Shown piece by piece: positions 35,063 to 35,940 of a stretch of DNA of 35,940 nt (the first letter of the stretch is position 1; every line of letters begins with the position of its first letter). Below the pieces are notes generated by a model. It was not told the origin of the DNA. It saw only the letters and a list, made by a program, of their open reading frames with translations, and made no database searches. The translations under genes and the position numbers were made by a program. The DNA is taken from the NCBI GenBank assembly GCA_025210295.1, contig JAOASC010000022.1, forward strand, positions 1-35,940, read 5' to 3'. The DNA is from Flavobacteriales bacterium. GTDB taxonomy: Bacteria > Bacteroidota > Bacteroidia > Flavobacteriales_D > Parvicellaceae.

Positions 35063-35758
35063 ATGAAAAATTGGATTCCATACAGTATGCTCATACTCAT
35101 GAGCTTTATCATAGGTGGTAAGTTAAGCGCTCAAACAGCTTCAACTGTTTTAAAAAAAGTCAACCAAACCTATGACCAAAAAGCGTATAAAATGGGGTAT
35201 GAGGTTACAGGGTATTATATAGATAAACCAGTCTATCATTATAAAGGAGAAGTTGTTAAAAGTGGAACACAACAACTCAATAAAAGTGATTATGAATTGA
35301 CGTTAATCAACAAAAAATATTTTTTACACCTTAATCATGAACAAAAAATAGTCGTGTTCAATACGTTGGATAAAAAGAAGTCTCAACAAAAAGTAATGTC
35401 CAATGTTATGGAGTCTTTAGATTCGATCATCGAAGCATCAAAGCCTCAAATGACCAAAACTTCTTATGGTTATCAGATTGCGCTAAAACAAACAGACGAT
35501 CCTTATTATGAAAATATTATTTTAAAAATCAATCCAGAGTATCAATTAATAGGCGTGAATTACTATACCCGAACAACGGATAGTGGATTAACACAAATAG
35601 AAATTGTTTATCGTGACATTACCATTTCAGATCAATTGTCTGACCAATATTTTAATGTAGAAGAATATGTCACTATAACTAAAAACCAACTTTTAGCCAA
35701 AGAAAAATATAGCACTTATGAAATAATCGATCAGCGATTAGTTCAAAAAATGAATTAA
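35063..35758 (+). CDS. Exported LolA-like protein
   Basis: A 231-residue protein with a signal peptide (1-23, GKLSAQ end) and a single domain of curved beta-sheet pattern (YEVTGYYIDKPVYHYKGEVV, KYFLHLNHEQKIVVFN, YENIILKINPEYQLIGVNYY). The strand pattern is LolA/LolB-like, but lipid-binding residues cannot be judged. It starts 1 nt after the Rhs-like stop and so belongs to the operon. A role in escort or stability of the large protein is a guess. Confidence 0.7.
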   Translation: MKNWIPYSMLILMSFIIGGKLSAQTASTVLKKVNQTYDQKAYKMGYEVTGYYIDKPVYHYKGEVVKSGTQQLNKSDYELTLINKKYFLHLNHEQKIVVFNTLDKKKSQQKVMSNVMESLDSIIEASKPQMTKTSYGYQIALKQTDDPYYENIILKINPEYQLIGVNYYTRTTDSGLTQIEIVYRDITISDQLSDQYFNVEEYVTITKNQLLAKEKYSTYEIIDQRLVQKMN

Positions 35759-35789
35759 AGCATTACGTATAAGCCCAATACTGAATATT

Positions 35790-35940
35790 ATGAAAAAACT
35801 ACTTTTCACGCTACTATCCTTTTTCTATGTCATCACAACGACGGCAGGGATTTATCCTCAGCATAGCCGTGTAACAGGAAATCAAATCAGTGTCAATAGT
35901 ACAATAGAAGTAGAAGATGCCGATTATAGCTGCCTTACAA
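35790..35940 (+). CDS. Partial exported protein, runs off window
   Basis: The ATG at 35790 begins an open frame to the last base. It encodes a signal peptide (MKKLLFTLLSFFYVITTTAG) and then about 30 residues of mature sequence, IYPQHSRVTGNQISVNSTIE and on. Nothing further can be said about its domain. It lies 31 bp after the LolA-like gene and continues the plus-strand operon. Confidence 0.7.
   Translation, partial: MKKLLFTLLSFFYVITTTAGIYPQHSRVTGNQISVNSTIEVEDADYSCLT

Noticed and set aside
1..35940. CRISPR array, transposase, integrase or prophage genes
   Set aside because: No regularly spaced repeats, no transposase-like protein and no insertion sequence ends were seen. Both tRNA genes have ordinary flanks without an integrase or a repeated tRNA 3' end.

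Overview
The window looks like chromosomal DNA from a low-GC Bacteroidota bacterium, probably Flavobacteriales-like; the family cannot be fixed from sequence alone. The reasons are type IX secretion (T9SS) C-terminal sorting domains on several secreted proteins, TTG-N19-TAnnTTTG promoters in front of both tRNA genes, an almost complete lack of Shine-Dalgarno sequences, and Rhs-like proteins with a typical Bacteroidota start.

Positions 1-9776 are mostly housekeeping. They hold tRNA-Asp, a minus-strand RecQ / reductase-like / DUF58 run, a secreted rhodanese, a VOC protein, pruA, dnaN, a small membrane protein with an alpha/beta hydrolase, and tRNA-Ser.

Positions 9839-14640 are a minus-strand operon of secreted, copper-related proteins: a T9SS-exported protein, a two-domain cupredoxin gene, a multi-cupredoxin oxidase, an MbnP-like protein and a MauG/MbnH-like di-haem protein. 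The two-domain cupredoxin gene is broken by an exact 20-bp tandem duplication. Removing one copy restores a continuous 283-residue reading frame.

Positions 15049-26317 are a compact 13-gene minus-strand operon for a type II secretion / type IV pilus-like machine. In transcription order it encodes a MORN-like exported protein, a GspK-position pseudopilin with a beta-solenoid-like body, GspI- and GspJ-like pseudopilins, GspF, a GspG-like major pseudopilin, a minimal prepilin peptidase, GspE, a GspD/PilQ secretin, a PilM-PilN fusion (GspL-like), PilO/GspM, a lipoprotein with three FN3-like repeats, and a GspC/PilP-like protein. Most junctions overlap or are separated by a few bases, so the genes are probably translationally coupled.

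Positions 26756-35940 are a divergent plus-strand operon that runs off the window. It encodes a small secreted protein, a DNRLRE-like protein, a lipoprotein, a 1991-residue Rhs/SpvB-like protein, a LolA-like exported protein and the start of another exported protein. All have signal peptides or lipoprotein signals. The two operons share a roughly 440-bp intergenic region with an inverted repeat. One working idea is that the machine handles, displays or is co-regulated with these surface proteins; the sequence does not prove it.
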